DNA of 22,226 nt, taken from contig DXUR01000011.1 in NCBI GenBank assembly GCA_019417795.1, positions 1 to 22,226 on the forward strand, in the 5' to 3' direction. This document shows, one piece after another, positions 20,417 through 22,226 of the stretch (position 1 is its first letter; each line of letters opens with the position of its first letter). The position numbers and the translations under genes are program-made. Source of the stretch: Clostridiales bacterium (GTDB lineage Bacteria; Bacillota_A; Clostridia; Oscillospirales; Oscillospiraceae). The notes beneath the pieces are model-generated. The model searched no databases and had not been told where the DNA came from. It worked only from the letters and a program-made list of their open reading frames with translations.

Positions 20417-21348
20417 CAGAGAAGAGTTGGAAGAGATGCAGCGCCTGCCTCTCCAACGCAAAATCCAGATCACTACTGCTCGTATTATCGAGTGGTATCA
20501 GCACTACGATGGGAAGGTCTATGTGGCATTTAGCGGTGGTAAGGATTCTACCGTACTACTCGATATTGTGCGGCGGATCTACCCCGATGTGCCTGCTGTT
20601 TTCTCTGATACCGGGCTTGAGTTCCCGGAAGTCAGAGAATTTGTTAAGAGCTGTGAAAACGTTACGATTGTCCGGCCTGAGATGAACTTCCGTAAAGTCA
20701 TTGAGGTGTACGGATATCCCGTTGTCTCGAAGCGTGTAGCTGACACTGTGGAATATGGGCATAAGCCAGGTTCTTTCAGATGGAAAGAGCTGCATGGAGA
20801 GATTATGCGGAGCAACGGAACGCCGTCAGAGTTCAACTGTGAAAAATGGTGTTATCTGTTGGATGCCCCATTCAAGGTTTCTTCTCGGTGCTGTACTGTC
20901 ATGAAGAAGCAGCCTATGAAGAAATACTCCAAAGAAACTGGTCGAGTACCTATTATTGCAACTATGGCAAACGAGAGCAGATCTCGGCGTGCCACATGGT
21001 TGCGTATGGGATGTAATGCTTTTTCCGGTAAGAAGCCCAGCTCCCAACCCATGTCTTTTTGGACTGAGGAAGATGTGCTGGAATACCTCTATACTTACCA
21101 AGTCCCCTATGCTTCAGTTTATGGCGAGATCGTCAGAACTGATGGGGGGGGGGTGGACGACGACAGGCGAAAAGCGTACTGGCTGTGTCTTTTGTGCCTT
21201 TGGCGCTCACCTTGAAAAAGTTCCAAACCGTTTCCAGCGTCTAAAAATCACGCACCCAAAGCTCTGGGATTACTGCATGAGACCGTGGGAAGAACATGGT
21301 TTGGGTATGCGGCAAGTCCTTGAGTATATTGGTATTCCGGTAGAATAA
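20409..21348 (+). CDS. CysH-like PP-loop/4Fe-4S protein with a frameshift at a G10 run
   Basis: TTG 20409 lies 8 nt after GGGGAGG and is preferred to ATG 20373, which has no ribosome site. SGGKDS (42-47) is the PP-loop that activates a substrate by adenylation. A CC pair (about 161-162) and a CxxC (GCVFCAFG, about 259-262) match the iron-sulfur signature of APS/PAPS reductases and related phage proteins. The frame breaks at a run of ten Gs (21144-21153): read as ten, the protein ends at 21215 without the CxxC; read as nine, it continues to 21348. It could be assembly error, phase variation or slippage. With the desulfurase it may thiolate nucleic acid. Confidence 0.8.
21144..21153 (+). repeat. 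G10 homopolymer causing the frameshift in the CysH-like gene
   Basis: Ten consecutive Gs follow GAT. Nine (or any number giving the same frame) would restore the C-terminal reading frame TTTGEKRTGCVFC. Shorter runs of G8 (16995-17002) and C8 (19904-19911) lie in two nearby genes, both in frame. Confidence 0.85.
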
Positions 21349-21371
21349 TACAAATAAAAAAGGAGTGCCTT

Positions 21372-22028
21372 ATGATTGATGTAATGGAAAACATCAAAAA
21401 ACTCTCCGCCGCTTTGGATGCAGAAACTGCAAGCCTACATCCTTCCGGCAAGCTGCTTCTGCTTGGTTCGCAGGATAGCGTGTTCCTGAAAGCCATCAAG
21501 CGTAAGGCAGACCAGCTTGGTATCAACTGTGATCATACGTCCAACCCTCTCCCTCCCTATCGAGGGATTGTTGTGGATAGTGAAACAGTGTCGTTCAACT
21601 CTATTCTCGATCCTGATGTGGATATTGACCACTCTTATTCTCCCGGAATGTCGGCGGTCTCTCAAGCAGTCATGGATTTGCTAATTGAGTCTGGATTGGT
21701 ATGGGAGAAGGATATTACCATCGTAGGCCGAGGGCACGCCGTTAAAGAACTGGCGAAGTATTTGGACTTTAACAACGCGACGGTTACAGTAGCACATTCC
21801 AAAACAAAAAGCCTGTTGCAAGCTACGCAGAACCGGGATGTGGTGATTTACGCAACTCCGATTATCACGCAGGATATTTCCTACAATACCCGCGATCTGG
21901 TTATTGACCTGGGAAACAGCGTCCCGCATCCTGACCGGCTTAATTGCCCCTATGTAAATCGGATCGGACAGCTTACCGTAAGTATATTGCTGAACCGTTT
22001 TGCAAAGAAGGAGTCAGTATGGATCTGA
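21372..22028 (+). CDS. FolD-like methylenetetrahydrofolate dehydrogenase/cyclohydrolase, short form, 218 aa
   Basis: ATG 21372 follows AAGGAG. The C-terminal half matches the FolD NAD(P)-binding domain: PDVDID (FolD PxKDVDG), ITIVGRGHAVKELAKYL (about 114-130), ATVTVAHSKTKSL and YVNRIGQLTVSILLNRF. At 218 residues it is about 65 shorter than usual FolD, and the N-terminal substrate region with its catalytic lysine motif is not recognisable. It may be a degenerate or re-specialised enzyme in one-carbon or nucleotide metabolism. It overlaps the following small ORF. Confidence 0.65.
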   Translation: MIDVMENIKKLSAALDAETASLHPSGKLLLLGSQDSVFLKAIKRKADQLGINCDHTSNPLPPYRGIVVDSETVSFNSILDPDVDIDHSYSPGMSAVSQAVMDLLIESGLVWEKDITIVGRGHAVKELAKYLDFNNATVTVAHSKTKSLLQATQNRDVVIYATPIITQDISYNTRDLVIDLGNSVPHPDRLNCPYVNRIGQLTVSILLNRFAKKESVWI

Positions 22029-22123
22029 AATTCAACACAGTATATTTTACCCAAAAACCTATTCCGCTGCCCCATGCAATTTTTAAGGGCGGCGAAAATA
22101 ATTCAAATTTAGAAAGGAGCTAA
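22019..22123 (+). CDS. Small hypothetical ORF, 34 aa
   Basis: AAGAAGGAG lies 6 nt before ATG 22019, inside the end of the FolD-like gene. The 34 residues (MDLKFNTVYFTQKPIPLPHA...) are polar with a proline pair. Its stop region contains another AAAGGAGC. It may be a short real gene or the start of a frame-broken one. Confidence 0.4.
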   Translation: MDLKFNTVYFTQKPIPLPHAIFKGGENNSNLERS

Positions 22124-22130
22124 TACCAAT

Positions 22131-22149
22131 CCCGGTAAACCGGGTTTCT
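22131..22149 (+). terminator. Small CCCGG-TAAA-CCGGG hairpin
   Basis: A 5-bp GC stem with a TAAA loop is followed by TTTCT. It is too short for confidence as a terminator and could instead be a leader structure for the next gene. Confidence 0.3.
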
Positions 22150-22194
22150 ACAAGATTGATATGGAACGACGATTTTTTAATAGGCGGTGAGAAA

Positions 22195-22226
22195 ATGGAA
22201 GAGCGTACTTATTTGAGCGGCACCAG
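22195..22226 (+). CDS. Start of an unidentified gene (truncated by window edge)
   Basis: ATG 22195 follows AGGCGGTGAG and reads MEERTYLSGT to the window end. The reading frame is open but only ten residues are visible, so nothing can be said about function. Confidence 0.35.
   Translation, partial: MEERTYLSGT

Overview
The window looks like part of a large, lysogeny-capable phage or phage-plasmid of a gut Clostridia-type Firmicute. The evidence is dense, mostly rightward packing with ATGA overlaps and strong AGGAGG ribosome sites, many unrecognised small proteins, an ImmR/ImmA-type repressor-protease pair, a methyltransferase-helicase fusion and a tRNA cluster. Base composition is near-balanced. 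Host and element type are inferences.

Layout. (1) 1-5856: a rightward run of hypothetical proteins, probably early or accessory genes. (2) 5966-9016: an N6-adenine methyltransferase fused to an SF2 helicase, ending at a bidirectional terminator. (3) 9050-10262: leftward immA-immR genes with a divergent control region. It has two perfect CACGAA-N4-TTCGTG operators, a degenerate third site, and consensus promoters in both directions. (4) 10263-12135: a hypothetical protein, a protein resembling a catalytically dead integrase (possibly MrpR-like) behind its own promoter, and a coiled-coil protein. (5) 12160-13710: a tRNA cluster. tRNA-Ser(GCU) is intact. tRNA-Cys, tRNA-Pro, tRNA-Asn and tRNA-Gly are each interrupted by about 40-52 nt. 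(6) 13730-19830: a TROVE-like/vWA protein, a cysteine desulfurase, an RNA ligase, an RlaP-type nucleotidyltransferase and a polynucleotide kinase-HD protein. (7) 19847-22226: a conserved phage hypothetical, a CysH-like PP-loop/4Fe-4S protein broken at a G10 run, a FolD-like protein and small ORFs.

Most notable observation. The tRNA interruptions are one RNA family. Each has a short hairpin whose stem covaries between copies, usually preceded by AAT and followed by (T)AACAGCAA. The same core occurs inside a 64-nt acceptor-stem-only mini-tRNA ending in CCA, and in circularly permuted form in three stand-alone stem-loops. Removing the insert restores a good cloverleaf for Asn and a plausible one for Pro and Gly. 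The inserts are far too short for group I introns. Directly downstream is a complete RNA end-healing and sealing gene set. I propose an undescribed tRNA interruption and processing system whose RNA cleavage is resealed by the kinase-HD protein, RlaP and ligase, with the TROVE-like protein as RNA chaperone. The architecture is seen in sequence; the splicing mechanism is inference.

Other signals: two leaders (about 1802-1850 and 5902-5960) share a covarying H-type pseudoknot whose last strand is an anti-Shine-Dalgarno, as in a translational riboswitch. An AGCAA-containing motif recurs in most larger intergenic gaps.
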